DNA of 64,000 nt from Phytophthora hibernalis (Eukaryota > Oomycota > Peronosporomycetes > Peronosporales > Peronosporaceae). The notes under the pieces were generated by a model, which was given only the letters and a program-made list of their open reading frames with translations, was not told the origin of the DNA and ran no database searches. The stretch spans positions 62,001-126,000 of the forward strand of contig JAAKBF010000358.1 in NCBI GenBank assembly GCA_012656075.1, given 5' to 3'. Of the stretch, positions 37,735 through 50,000 are shown one piece after another (the first letter of the stretch is position 1; each line of letters starts with the position of its first letter). The translations under genes and the position numbers were made by a program.

Positions 37735-39003
37735 GCGCCGCGGTTGCGCGAAGACTTTCATCAATTGTGTACTCTCATAACAACAACAGCCAGGCCGTCT
37801 TAGGATCTGAGACTTGTGTGAATTTTACGGATGTACTGAAATCGAGGTGACATTCACTCCTCGTTACTACCTCTGTTTTTACGCCAAAGTAGCTCTCACC
37901 GCATTGTTTTTGGCTGAACACCTGCCGTGTGCAATGCCGGCTATATCACGCTTTATGCGCCGAGACGGTGTCAGACTGTTTACGACGGTGCCCGCCGCAC
38001 ACAACCTTGCACTGAGACTGTGTGTGTAGCCTATGTCCTTTTAAAAGTACATCTTGATTGTGTCAATCAAGATGCAATTAATAGTAGCACTTCAGCCACC
38101 TTCTTCATGAGCAACAATTGCTTGAAATGTTCAGCTTGAAGCGCTTAGCTTCATGTTTTTCACGAGGCCCGCATGTGCCTAAACTGACTGCCGCTTGGGA
38201 ATGATGTCCGGCGCTGTTTGCAGCCTTCATCACTTCCGTCAAGGCTCAGCTGGGAAGATAACGGCGGTAAGGAATCTAACCAGTATGAAACCCGACACGC
38301 GAATACACCACACTTTTTATAATGGTACTTTCAAAACCAATGTACGTGTAAGGTAGTAGTTGAAGTATGCAGTGAACCAAGACATCATTACATTTGTCTT
38401 ATTGTGAATTCCGGCTAAATTTGCCGAATAAGGTCTGTCGACAAAGGTCGACCCAATTCAAAATCCAAGTTAAATCACTTGTTTTGGTTGTTCTCTTAAG
38501 TACGACTCCGACTAAGGCCTGTATATCGGCCCCGATCGTAAAGCCAAGTGATCGATTCGCCGCCGGTTTGCCGGGGTCGATTAACGAATCGAACAATCCA
38601 GTTTTGAGTAGAACTCTCAATAACACGAGCTTAAACGGAATCGCCCGTGACAATGTGGTTTAAACAACAAACCATGCTTGTACATGTATTTAGATTTGCT
38701 CGTGATACCAATCAGGAATACACCCTTCTTCTGTCAAAATATCCTCACCTCATCCGCAAAAATACCAGGCGTCCACCGCCGCCTAGCCCTAATAAAAATA
38801 ATCCATTTAATGTTTGGGCTTTTTTTGTAACCAAAAAATACCCTATGCTCGCCCTGTCTCTCCCGAAGTCAGCAGAAGACAAAAGGTTCAACAATATAGC
38901 GCACATTACTCTTACCCACTCTAACTATCTGCTTTGACAACTATTAAACAAGTGCCTCAAATGAAGACACAACGCATTTCGCCAGGAAGCGCCCACTCCG
39001 CAA
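37735..39003. other. Gene-poor, AT-richer spacer
   Basis: No supported gene; small open frames are uninformative. Ends at the ABCA transporter start. Confidence 0.4.
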
Positions 39004-42000
39004 ATGGACAAAGGGCGGTCCTCGTCGCAAACCGCCATGTTGGGCGGCAAGGAGCTGCCATTGGCTTCTTCTCCTCCTCTGGCCGAGCGCCGCACCGCAT
39101 GGCTCTTCATCCGCACGCTCCTGTGGAAGAACTGGACGCTCAAGCGACGTCACCCCGTGGCCACCTTCATGGAAGTGGCTCTTCCCTGTCTCTTCATCCT
39201 CATTATGGGACTGCTCAAGGCACTGGTGGATGACGTCAACGTACCTGAAGGCTGGAGTGACGACGACAGCATCACTGACGATGACACCTTGGGCACCTCC
39301 TACAATCTGTTCCAGACGTCAGGGACCGCTCTTTCAGGCATCACCGCTGCTTTACCCAAATTCACCATGTATGAGACCTCGTTATGGGGAATTCTCGCCT
39401 ATATGGGCAGTTTGTCCATTTCGGAAGGCATGAAAATGGACGAACTGTCTGCTACAGATTTGGACAATTGTACGACCGGAGTGACCTCCCGAGGCCTCGT
39501 GGATATTGACCCAAATTCAGCATACGCAGTACCCACTTCGTGTGCAGGCAAAGTGGCACCCTACAAGATCGCCATCACACCCGACAACTCGTTCACAAGG
39601 GACTATTTCATGCAGACTATGGAGTTGTGGTACCCGAGAATTAACCTTCGCAACACGTCCACGTCGGCCGTGTTCCCGTCCTTGATGGAGTGTGTGCAGT
39701 TTTTCGACTCGGAGGAGGCTCTGGAGGACTACGTGAGTGGAAGTGACTACGCTTCCAGTCAACAGAACCCGCACATTTACGGTGGTATCGTGTTCGACTC
39801 GTACCCAAATGACGACCAAATTGGGTCGTTCGAGTCGATTGAGTACACGTTGAGACTCAATTCGACACTGGGGCGGAGAGGAGCTATTGGCCTCGTGCCG
39901 AGGACGGGGAGACCCACCGCAAATTTCGCCCTTCCAGAAGGAAATCGCGATGGATTACTACACCCGGTACTCAATTACTGGGTTTATGACGTTGCAGACA
40001 TTGGTGACGAGGTTTGTGGCGTGTATGCCTGAGTGGGATGCCGCTACCAAGTCTACGACTGGAGAATGTCAGCGTCCACAGACGACGGCGGAAGCGTCGA
40101 CAGAAATGGACGATGCATTGCTATCGTCGCTGGACAATGACGTTATTATCCAATACGCGATTCAGAATATTGCGGGATCTGATGCAACGTTCTCGAGCGT
40201 GAAAGATTTTTTCACAAATGAAACATTGGAAGCGTTGTTGACACCACTGCGGCAGGCTCCGCAGCCGTACCTGGGAGCGTCGGTGGCGCCGTTCCCTATT
40301 GAAGCCTACATCAGTTCTCCATTCTACGACCAAGTGGCGGATGTGTTTGCGATCGTCTTCATCTTGTCGTACTTGTACTCCATTTCACGAATCCTGGTTG
40401 TCCTTATTCAGGAGAAGGAGCTGCGACTGCGCGAGTACATGAAGATTCTGGGTGTCAAGGAGAAGGCTATTGTCGTGTCATGGTACATGACGTACATCCT
40501 CATCCTATTCGTCGGCTCGATTTTGCAGGCGCTGATGGGGATGGCCGGCCTCTTCGCGAACAGCTCGGTGGTACTGGTCTTCCTGTTCTTCTTCCTGTTC
40601 AGTTTGAGTGTGTTGGCGTACGGCTTCATGATCAGCACAATTTTCAGCAAAGCGCGCGTCGGAGCGTTTGTTGGAATGGTGCTTTTCTTCCTCATGTACT
40701 TCGTATCAGCGGCGTTCACGACGGAAACGGCCGAGAATCAGAAGACGGTTGGTTGTATTCTCTCTCCAGTTGCTCTGTCGCTGGGTGTGACAGTGCTGTC
40801 GAACTTGGAAGCCACGGGAACTGGCGTCAACTTCTCTAATGCGAGTGTTTTGAACGACAACTTCCGCTTCAGCAGGTCCCTGCTGATGTTCGCGTTGACA
40901 CGATCTTGTACACACTTCTGGGGTTATACTTTGAGAAGGTCGTTCCGAAGGAGCACGGCACTACGCTCAAGTGGTATTTCCCAGTGTCTCCGTCGTACTG
41001 GAGAAACAGGCAGAAAGCCCGCGAGACATTAAAGGCAAAGATGGAGGCGGATCACCCGTCCGAGGCTTTGTTGGATAGCGTCTCGGTGGATGTGAACCAC
41101 AACTTCGAACCAGTCAACGCCGAACTTCGTGAACAGGAACGCCAGGGGAGGTTCTGGCGGTGCAGCGCCTGCGCAAGGTCTTCCCTGTCCCCGGAGGCGA
41201 AAAAGTGGCTGTGCAAGGACTCAATCTGACCATGTTCAAGAACCAGATCACATGTTTGCTTGGCCACAACGGTGCAGGCAAGACCACACTTATCTCCATG
41301 CTGACTGGCATGATTGCCCCATCAGGTGGAGATGCTACTTTCCGTGGGCTGTCTATTAGTGAGGACATGGATGAAATCCGCGAGTCGCTCGGCTTGTGCT
41401 TCCAGCACGACGTTCTGTTTGAAGAGCTGACAGTGGAGGAACACCTGCTGTTCTTCGGACGTATCAAGGGCTACACGAAAGCGGAGCTGGACGCTGTTAT
41501 TACTAAACAAATCCGTGAGGTTGGGTTGACGGAGAAGCGCCACGTGAAGTCGACAGAGCTATCTGGCGGTATGAAGAGAAAACTATCTGTTGCTGTTTCA
41601 CTTCTTGGTGACAGCTCACTCGTGTTCCTCGACGAGCCCACATCAGGCATGGACCCGTACAGTCGTCGTAGCACCTGGGAAATTCTGCTGAACAACCGAA
41701 ATGACCGTGTGATGGTGTTGACGACACACTTCATGGACGAGGCCGACATTCTGGGTGATCGCATCGCCATCATGGCCGAAGGCGAACTGCGTTGCTGCGG
41801 CTCATCGTTGTTTTTGAAAAACCGGTTCGGTGCAGGCTACAACTTAACCCTGGTGAAGGATGACGCAACCTGCAAGGACAGTGCCGTGATTGCATTCGTG
41901 ACGTCGCGCGTGCCGACGGCGCAGTTGCTGAGCAATGTTGGCAGTGAGATCGCGTTCCAGCTGCCGCTTGCGAGCTCATCGCAGTTTGCATCGATGTTTG

Positions 42001-44920
42001 CGGACATAGACGATAACTTGCAGAAGCTCGGACTTTTGTCGTATGGTGTTTCTGTGACAACGCTGGAGGAGGTGTTCATCAAGGTGGCCGAGGCAGACGA
42101 TCACAGTAACCAGCATACACTGGGTAACCGTGCTCGCCCCGAGACGCCTGTGTCCAGCCCGACTGCATCGAGTGACACTGGAGCGATCCCCGAGCAGACT
42201 GGCTCATTCTTCATGACTCATCTGCTGGCCCTCTTCCTCAAGCGATTCCGCTACGCCAAACGTGACAAGAAAATGATCTTCTACAGCTTGGCCCTACCCA
42301 TCTTGCTTCTGCTTGTTGGGTTGGGTTTGTTGCAAGGAACCAGCTTTACAAAGGATGATCCAAACTTGCCGTTGACCACGGATGCTTTCGATTTGGGTGC
42401 TGAAACCCCAACTCCATACTTCTGCCAACCTGGCACCACTGAGGACCAATGGTGCAGCAGCGCAATGGGCGGTTCCCATTTCACTGACATCTCAACTGAA
42501 GAACTTGCGTTGGCTGAACCAGCTTTCGACTTGACTTCACCGACGGTGTTCGGCGTCACGTACACGAACCCTGCTGTCAATACCACCGGTGCAACGGGCT
42601 ACGGCTTACTGTTGGGCGAAGAGGTTTACAACCGCGGCTATGGTGTCGATACACCCACGATTGAGGGTCAGTATGGTGCCTACTTAGTGCATGGTGACAG
42701 CGACAGGAACCTCTTCGGCTATAACTTGTTTGTGAACACTACATCCACACACGGAGCCATTATTTTCAAGGCGCTGATGGACCAGACAATATACCGCTTC
42801 TTTGCGGCGAACTCGAGCTCTGACGCTTCAAACGTGAACTTGGTCGTGAACAATCATCCGTTGCCACTGACCGCAGATACGAAGGCTTTGTTTGGATCTT
42901 TCCTGGCGTTCACAGCATGCTTGTTCATTTGTATTGCCTTCACGTACTACCCGGCGTCCATTGTGGTGTTCCTGGTGAAGGAAAAACAGTCAAACCACAA
43001 CTCGAAGCACCAGCAGTTGGTGTCGGGCGTATCGCTCGGAGCTTTTGGGTGTCCAACTTCATTTGGGACTTCTTGTTGTACCTGATTCCGTGCGCTGCAG
43101 CGATTATCATGATCAAGGGCTTCGGCATCGACTCAATGACTGGCAGTTCGGCTTGCAACAGCTGCACATCAGAGACGTTCCCGTCCGTGATTGTCCTATT
43201 CATCCTGTTTGGACTGGCCATCTGTCCATTCACGTACTGCTTGTCGTACCTGTTCAAGGAGCACGCTTCGTCTCAGACGTACACGATCATGATCAACTTC
43301 GTCATTGGTGTTGTGCTAATGGTGGTATCGTTCATACTGGATGTGATCGAATCGACACAGGATGTAAACTCAGTGCTGGTTTTCTTTTGGAGGTTGTCTC
43401 CGCTCTTCAATCTCGGATACGGGCTCCTCAACCTTGTGCTGAACGAGCTTACAACTATCCGGGAGAGCGATGAATCGAAAACGAGTCCATTCAGCACCGA
43501 CCTAATGGGATGGGAGATGATCTACTTGTTCGTGACGGCTATTCTCTACGGGTTCCTTGCCGTAGGAATCGACTACGCTATGACGTTCCCGAAGGTGAAG
43601 GACTGGATGAGTGGAAGTGACAATGTTCAAGATGACCCTTATGAAGAGGATGTCGACGTTGAGAAAGAAGCCCAGCGCGTGGCCAGTGGTGAAGCAGATG
43701 CCGACATTGTGAAGCTCGCAGGTCTCCGCAAGGTGTATCGTGGCGGCAAGGTGGCTGTTCGTGACCTCTCGTTCGGCTTGAAGCGCGGAGAGTGCTTCGG
43801 CTTCCTCGGAATCAATGGCGCTGGCAAGACGACGACCATGAAGATGCTTACGGGCGATGAACTTCCCACGCATGGCACCGCAACGCTCGGAGGTTTCGAT
43901 ATCCTGACGCAGCAGATTGAAGTGCGTCGTCAGATCGGCTACTGTCCTCAGTTCGATGCGCTGTTTGAGTTGCTCACAGTTCGTGAGCACCTGGAGTTGT
44001 TCGCATCCATTAAGGGGGTACCTCGATCTCAGCTCAACGACGTCGTCGAGGACAAGATTAGTCAGCTCAATCTCAGCGACTTCGAGAACAAGCTGGCTGG
44101 AAGTCTGAGCGGCGGCAATAAGCGCAAGTTGTCGGTGGCGATTGCCATGATCGGCAACCCACGGATTATCTTTCTAGACGAACCGTCGACTGGCATGGAC
44201 CCAGTCTCACGCCGCTTCATGTGGGATGTCATTGCAGACATCTCCACTCGTGGCAAGAACTCGACGATTGTGCTGACTACCCACAGCATGGAAGAATCTG
44301 AAGCGCTATGCTCTCGCGTCGGCATCATGGTTGGTGGCCGTCTCCGTTGTCTCGGCAGCGTGCAACACCTTAAGTCTCGATTTGGCGACGGCCTGGTCTT
44401 CGACGTGAAGCTCGCCAATCCTGCCCAGGAAGAGCTGGACGAGCAGGTGCAGCGTCATTTCGGAGACTCTGAAGAAGTCGTCACCCGCGATGATTTGGAG
44501 GACAAGTGCAGATCGTTTGGAGACCAGGAGCTGGCTCAGCGGATCGTGGCTTCGCACCCGACTGGATACGGCCTCGCTGCTGTGCTCGAGCGTGATGGAT
44601 ACATCCGTGCTGAGGCGTTCCTGTCGTGGTGCTTGGAGGAGACCCGCTTCGATACACTCCTCCATTTCCTCAACTACTCTTTCAGCCACGGCGGCGTCAC
44701 AGTGATGGAGCGTCAAAACGACTTCTGTCGCTTCAAGTTGCGTGGTTCAAATGACGAGTTGCGGCTGTCCAAGGTGTTCGCGCTCGTGGAAGGCGTCAAG
44801 GACAAAATGTACATCCGCGAGTACAGTATCTCGCAGACCTCGTTGGAGCAGATCTTTAACTACTTTGCCTCCCAGCAGGCAGAGGAGCAGGGCGTGGCTC
44901 GTGGCTTCCAGGAATCTTAA
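39004..44920 (+). CDS. Full-size ABC transporter, subfamily A
   Basis: Lipid-type ABC exporter with TMD1-NBD1-TMD2-NBD2. The N-terminus (LLWKNWTLKRRHPVATFMEV) is the ABCA signature before the first membrane helix, followed by a large extracellular loop (~39200-40300) and a helical bundle. NBD1: GHNGAGKTT, LSGGMKRKLSVA, LVFLDEPTSGMD (41265-41660). TMD2 again has a big ectodomain with possible N-glycosylation sites. NBD2: GINGAGKTT, LSGGNKRKLSVA, IIFLDEPSTGMD (43800-44200), then a C-terminal regulatory region. About 1,970 residues. Frame changes near 39930 (T run), 40890, 41150 and 43040 each need one base and lie in conserved sequence, so I treat the gene as intact. No introns are apparent. 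The start ATG at 39004 precedes MDKGRSSSQT; in-frame M12 is an alternative. Confidence 0.9.
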
Positions 44921-45343
44921 CTTCTAACTGACAAGTATTTCAACTGCTATGCTCCACCGCAGTCTTGATTCTTGCTCGGTAGTCAACTACATCGTATCAT
45001 TGAAACTAATCTGTGTGACGTTCATTGACGTGGTAGATTCCAGCCAAAGAAGCAGACCCCCGTGTCATCCTGCCCCACACTATCCCATTTACACTGAGCT
45101 CAATCTTCGGCGAAGGTGCTGGTGTATGAGTGGACCAGAAATCCACACAGCGCCTTGAAACCCCTCCAGGAGTTACGATAAGTATTGGTGCTGCGCATGG
45201 ACGGTTGGATGCGCGGACACCTCGATCGCATGACACTATTGATAGGAGCCTGACTGAAGAAGCCCAAGCCAAGCCATACTGCTGTGAAGATCTCACTCCG
45301 CGAAAACCCGACAGTTCAACACCCGCGTATCCAACCGGTTGCA
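44921..45343. other. Spacer between ABCA and glycosyltransferase genes
   Basis: 423 bp with no gene. Both flanking genes are on the + strand, so it should hold the ABCA 3' end and the glycosyltransferase promoter. No clear motif was found. Confidence 0.4.
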
Positions 45344-47038
45344 ATGGCGGAGCCTGAGTGGGGGACCCGCGTTCGAGATAGCCGCCTCCTCGGAAATGTG
45401 TATATCCGAGCGCTGGGTGCATTCATGGTATTCTGCAGCGTCTGCTCGCTGTCACAGCAGTATGCTTTTGTAAGCACAGAAGGACTTCGTGAGAGAAACA
45501 GCATCCGCACCGTTGCATCACACGATGCCATTTCCCTCTCCGCTCAGAGCGAGCCATTGACGACCGGTACAAGACGTTCGGAGGCTATCGCGGAGACTTT
45601 GGCACCACTGGAAGCATGGGGCTCATCGGGATATCCGTCAATCTCAGAAACAACTCCGACAAAAACACCGACGCCCACTGAGGCACAGACGACTAAACCG
45701 ACTGAAAAGCCCACGGAGAAGCCTATGGAGAAGCCGACTGAATTGCCCGCGGTAAAGCCGAAGGCTATCGCGGAGCCGCGGCAAAACATCGTCAAGGGCT
45801 CCAAGGGGATTCTCATGTGTCTGCACGACGGTATTTTGGAGCTGGGCATTTCGCTGATCCGCGAGTTGCGCTGCTTGGGCAACAACGAGCCTATTGAGGT
45901 GCACCACTGCCACGACCTGACCAAACCTTCGGTCGACCTCTTGTTCGGTCTGGACGATAATATCCAGGTCGTTGATCTGTGCGAGCGGTATGTCATCAAG
46001 AAGGTTTTCTCGGACGAAATGGCGAAGAGGTTCCAGAGCTACTGGATTAAGCCGCTGGCCGTGCACTTCACCAGTTTCGAGGAGCTTATCTTCCTTGACG
46101 CAGACGCCATTCTACTTAAAGATCCCTCGTCACTGCGTGAGAACCAAGGATACAAGGAGAACGGCACCGTCTTCTTCTACGACCGCGTGATCAACAACAA
46201 CCAGTACCTGAACAAGCGGCAAGGCAAAGATGGACCGATCTACTTGCACCAATGGCTCAAGAGTTTCGACTACAAACGTTTCGGTCTGGAGCCTGTAGTC
46301 CCGTCACCGACTTTCAAGAACTCTTTTGCTTACCGTGGCAAGACAGCGCACGAGCAGGACTCGTCCATGCTGCTCATCAACAAGCGCGACGCCAGCAAGG
46401 CCATGAAAGTGCTGTGGTACCTCATCACGGTGCACCGCTTCATCTACGAGTTCTCATGGTACGTCTTTGCACTAAACTAACCATTCAAGTTCGATCGAGA
46501 TGCTTACCGTTGGTGCTGATGTTGCAGGGGTGACAAAGAAACATTCTGGCTGTCGTACATGTTTTCCAGCACGCCGTACTTCTTCTCTCCATGGGGTGCT
46601 AGTGTCGTGTCCGCCACTCCCAACAAGGACATGGAGCGCCACCCGGACACTCTGTGCGGTAGTCTCGCGCACTTTGACCCCTCACTGAATGGCGAGTTGC
46701 TGTACGTGAACGGCCGGTCGCTCGTGGACCCAGTTCCGTTCCGCCTGCACAAGCTCAACCTTCTGCAGCCGAACCTCGTGTTCAACATGCTCCCGACCCA
46801 TGTGACCCCGCGACAGGAGCGACGTGCACCTTCGAGCAAGGGCGAATGGCCCGAGTGCATGACCGGAATGGGAGCGGAGCCCGTGCCGAAGCAGTTGCTG
46901 CCGAACTTATGGCGACGGCGCCAGCACTTCCAGGCCATCTCCATGGGCTTCGTGCAACCTCTGCTAGAGTGCAACAACCCGGGCGCCCGCCTCCCGGACA
47001 TCCCCGAGCCGCCCAAAAAGGCGAACAAGTACATGTAG
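45344..47038 (+). CDS. Type II Golgi glycosyltransferase, GT71 (alpha-mannosyltransferase, MNN1-like)
   Basis: Two exons, 45344-46458 and 46528-47038, give 541 residues; the 69-nt intron restores FSW-GDKETFWLSYMF. The ATG at 45344 opens a short cytosolic tail followed by a single anchor (ALGAFMVFCSVCSLSQQ), then a Pro/Thr/Lys-rich stalk with TEKPTEKPMEKP repeats, then the catalytic domain: GILMCLHDGILELGISLIREL, the metal-binding DxD in IFLDADAILL, and GDKETFWLS, which is typical of the MNN1 family. Such enzymes add mannose to glycoproteins in the Golgi. The frame extends upstream to 45284, but those residues precede the anchor without a recognisable signal. Donor specificity cannot be read from sequence. 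Confidence 0.85.
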
Positions 47039-47750
47039 AACTTGTACAGCTGCGTTCAATACACTTGACATTTTTGCTGCTTGGTGCAAGTTGAAGTGAT
47101 GATGTGAGACCAAGCAGACAATTGGTTTTCGGAGCTCTGCCACAATGACTCGATGCTGCAATTGCACGAGCGAATCTTTGGTGTGCGTCGGTCGTCTCCG
47201 TTGTCAATATGTAGCGACGTTGAAGCGCTGCGTCGGACGTTCGAGGTGTCGGAAGATGTAGTCAGCGCGCCGACATATGGCAACTGCGATTTTCGTGTTC
47301 CTTACCACGCCGACACCAGTGGGAGCAAGAAGGTTGCTGTAGTGCCACCACTGCGAGCTTGTTGCGGTGTTTGCGTATAGGCCATCGACGGCCTCAACCT
47401 GCTTCGCAGTTCACCAGCTTGCTTTTTTCACCTCACCGACAAATCCCGGGCTGACTGCCACAAGTTCTCAGTAACACACACGAATTACCACAAACCTTCA
47501 CAGCAACATTCAACGAGTGCCCAAAACACGCACATCCACAGTATATCACATATCTCAACCTCTCACTATCCTTTCCTCTTCCAATATTCCTTACCATCCC
47601 TGCCTAATAACCACTATATAAAGTATATGAATATCTCAATATCGCTTTCCACAACCTGAATGAGGTGGCAGTTCATCTTCCGCCTCTATCGGCCACTCGG
47701 CAAGAAACTGCCCAGCAGGAAGGCATCTCCCTTTAACCCTCCCTACCAGC
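47039..47750. promoter_or_regulatory. Intergenic region upstream of the PH-MAPK gene
   Basis: 712 bp, both neighbours on the + strand. The last 250 bp are rich in CA/TC (TCTCAACCTCTCACTATCCTT), as in oomycete core promoters, but no full initiator match was found. Confidence 0.4.
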
Positions 47751-49766
47751 ATGAGCGCGCAGGACGAGGACAAGGCGGGCGACGGCGTGTACGTGACCAA
47801 GAACCGCTCGATCTTCTCCATGTGGCTGCACGGCAAGGCGGTGCCCAGTCGCGCGCAACCGGCCGTGGTCTTCCGCTCGGCCGACGTGATCCAGGAGGGC
47901 TATCTGCTTAAACAGGGGCTGCGTCTCAAGATGTGGACGCGTCGGTACTTCATCCTGCGTCTGGAGGAGCGCCACATGACGCTGGGCTACTACACCAGCA
48001 AGGACTCGCTCACGCTGTGCTCCGAGACGCCCATTGGCCCTGGCCACATGCTGGGCCACGTCAATTCAGCCAAATTCCCTCGTCGACTCGAGTTGCGGTG
48101 CGGCACCAAGGTCATGACCCTCGACGCAGAGGACCAAAAGTCCTTCGAGGCCTGGAAAAACGCTCTGCAGGAGGCCATTCGCTGGAACCACGCCATGGTC
48201 CCCAGTAAGGACGGCAGCTTCGTCACGTACGGGAAACAAGCCTCGGAAGACCTGAAACAGGAGGAACGCAGTCGAGCTGAAGCAGCCAAGAAGCTCCGAG
48301 AGAAACAACGCGCAGATGAGGCGGCAGCAGTGGCCAATGCTGCTAACAAACCCAAATACCTGCCAGCTACAAGACCAGGGACGCAGTGCTTCATGACGTC
48401 CAATACGAGGTTCGAGATCCCGTCCACCTTTGAATACGTCAAGACGATCGGCTCTGGAGCGTATGGAGTCGTGATCTCAGCCACAGACTCCAAGACGGGC
48501 AAGACGGTGGCGGTCAAGAACATCCAACGGGCGTTCGACGACCTGACCGACGCTAAACGCATTGTGCGCGAGATTAAACTCATGAGACACCTGAACCACA
48601 AGTGCGTGCTTGGAGTGGAGGACATCTTTGAACCCTTGGCGCTGTCCAAGTTTGAAGATGTGTACATTGTGTCCCAGTTGATGGCCACCGACCTGCACCG
48701 TGTGATTTACTCGAGACACGCGCTGTCCGACGAGCACATTGCGTTCTTCATGTATCAAATGCTTTGTGCCATGAAGTACGTGCACTCGGCGAACGTGATC
48801 CACCGCGACTTGAAGCCGTCGAACGTGCTGGTGAACGCCAACTGCGAACTCAAGATCTGCGACTTTGGACTGGCGAGAGGCGTGTTCCCTGAAGAGGAGT
48901 TGGAGTTGACAGAGTATGTCGTCACGCGCTGGTACCGCGCACCGGAAATCATGCTGGGCTGCATGAAATACACACGAGAAGTGGATGTGTGGTCGATGGG
49001 CTGCATTTTCGCGGAGATGATGTCGCGCAAACCGCTTTTCCCGGGCCAGGACTACATTGACCAGCTGCATTTGATTATGAACGCGCTGGGCGCGCCGAAC
49101 GACCAGGATCTGTACTTCTTGTCCAACGCACGTGCTCGCAAATTCATGAACGCCGAGTTCCAGAAACGCGGACCGAATCCGACGAAGCCGCTTGCGCATA
49201 TGTTCACAGACTCGCCGCCGGACGCGCTGGACTTGCTGCAGAAGATGCTGGTGATCGACCCGAACAAGCGTATCAGCGTTGATGAGGCGCTAGCGCACCC
49301 GTACATGGCCTCTATCCGCAACGTGGAGGACGAGACGACGGCTACTACGAGCTTCGACTTTGACTTCGAGAACGAGAAGCTGACGAAGCCTGTGCTGCAG
49401 AGGCTGATTTGGGATGAAATGAGGCATTTCCACCCGGAAGTTGGCGAGGAGGCAGCGGTTAACGCTAGTGGTGGCGAGGAGAAAACGACAGCTTCGCTAC
49501 CACTCAAGCGTCTAACACCCCGTGACCCCGGTGACTCCGCTACTGCCGAGGAGGACGACGCTGCAACTACGGAGACAACTGAGCCCACCATCGAGGTCTC
49601 CACGCCTGCTACGGAAGAAGCGAAGCCAGAAGATGAGGGCGAAGCGGAGCAGCAGAGCACCAATAGTGACCAGAAACTCGATAGGACCAGCGTCGACGCC
49701 GGGAAGCTGCCGACAGACGCGCAAACGCGGCAAGAAGCTGGTGAGCCAGCTCGGGAAGTCGCATAA
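47751..49766 (+). CDS. MAP kinase with N-terminal PH domain
   Basis: A single exon of 671 residues. Residues ~42-145 form a pleckstrin-homology domain (IQEGYLLKQGLRLKMWTRRYFIL ... SFEAWKNALQEAI), expected to bind phosphoinositides or another protein. After a short charged linker, residues ~218-530 are a complete MAPK: GSGAYGVV, VAVKNI, HRDLKPSNVLV, CDFGLARG, the TEY activation motif in ELTEYVVTRWYRAPE, and the MAPK insert. An acidic Thr/Glu-rich tail of ~110 residues follows. All catalytic residues are present, so it should be active and need dual phosphorylation by a MAPK kinase. Fusing PH directly to a MAPK is not seen in animal or yeast MAPKs. Confidence 0.92.
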   Translation: MSAQDEDKAGDGVYVTKNRSIFSMWLHGKAVPSRAQPAVVFRSADVIQEGYLLKQGLRLKMWTRRYFILRLEERHMTLGYYTSKDSLTLCSETPIGPGHMLGHVNSAKFPRRLELRCGTKVMTLDAEDQKSFEAWKNALQEAIRWNHAMVPSKDGSFVTYGKQASEDLKQEERSRAEAAKKLREKQRADEAAAVANAANKPKYLPATRPGTQCFMTSNTRFEIPSTFEYVKTIGSGAYGVVISATDSKTGKTVAVKNIQRAFDDLTDAKRIVREIKLMRHLNHKCVLGVEDIFEPLALSKFEDVYIVSQLMATDLHRVIYSRHALSDEHIAFFMYQMLCAMKYVHSANVIHRDLKPSNVLVNANCELKICDFGLARGVFPEEELELTEYVVTRWYRAPEIMLGCMKYTREVDVWSMGCIFAEMMSRKPLFPGQDYIDQLHLIMNALGAPNDQDLYFLSNARARKFMNAEFQKRGPNPTKPLAHMFTDSPPDALDLLQKMLVIDPNKRISVDEALAHPYMASIRNVEDETTATTSFDFDFENEKLTKPVLQRLIWDEMRHFHPEVGEEAAVNASGGEEKTTASLPLKRLTPRDPGDSATAEEDDAATTETTEPTIEVSTPATEEAKPEDEGEAEQQSTNSDQKLDRTSVDAGKLPTDAQTRQEAGEPAREVA

Positions 49767-50000
49767 GTGAGGCACTTGCTGCTTGCTCGAGCAAGGCGAA
49801 CTCTTGCACTGAGCTGCATTGAAGCAGGAACTCCGTCGATGTTGTGTGCGTGCATATATCCTAATGGAAGACAAGCAGAAATATGGCAAAGGTAGACCAA
49901 TAGAACAAACACTGCATTTGAATGCTGGTGTTGAACGGTGTAGATTGATGTACCATCGCAACGAGGTCCAAGCAGAGAAGAGACTGCTATTTAGGTTGCC

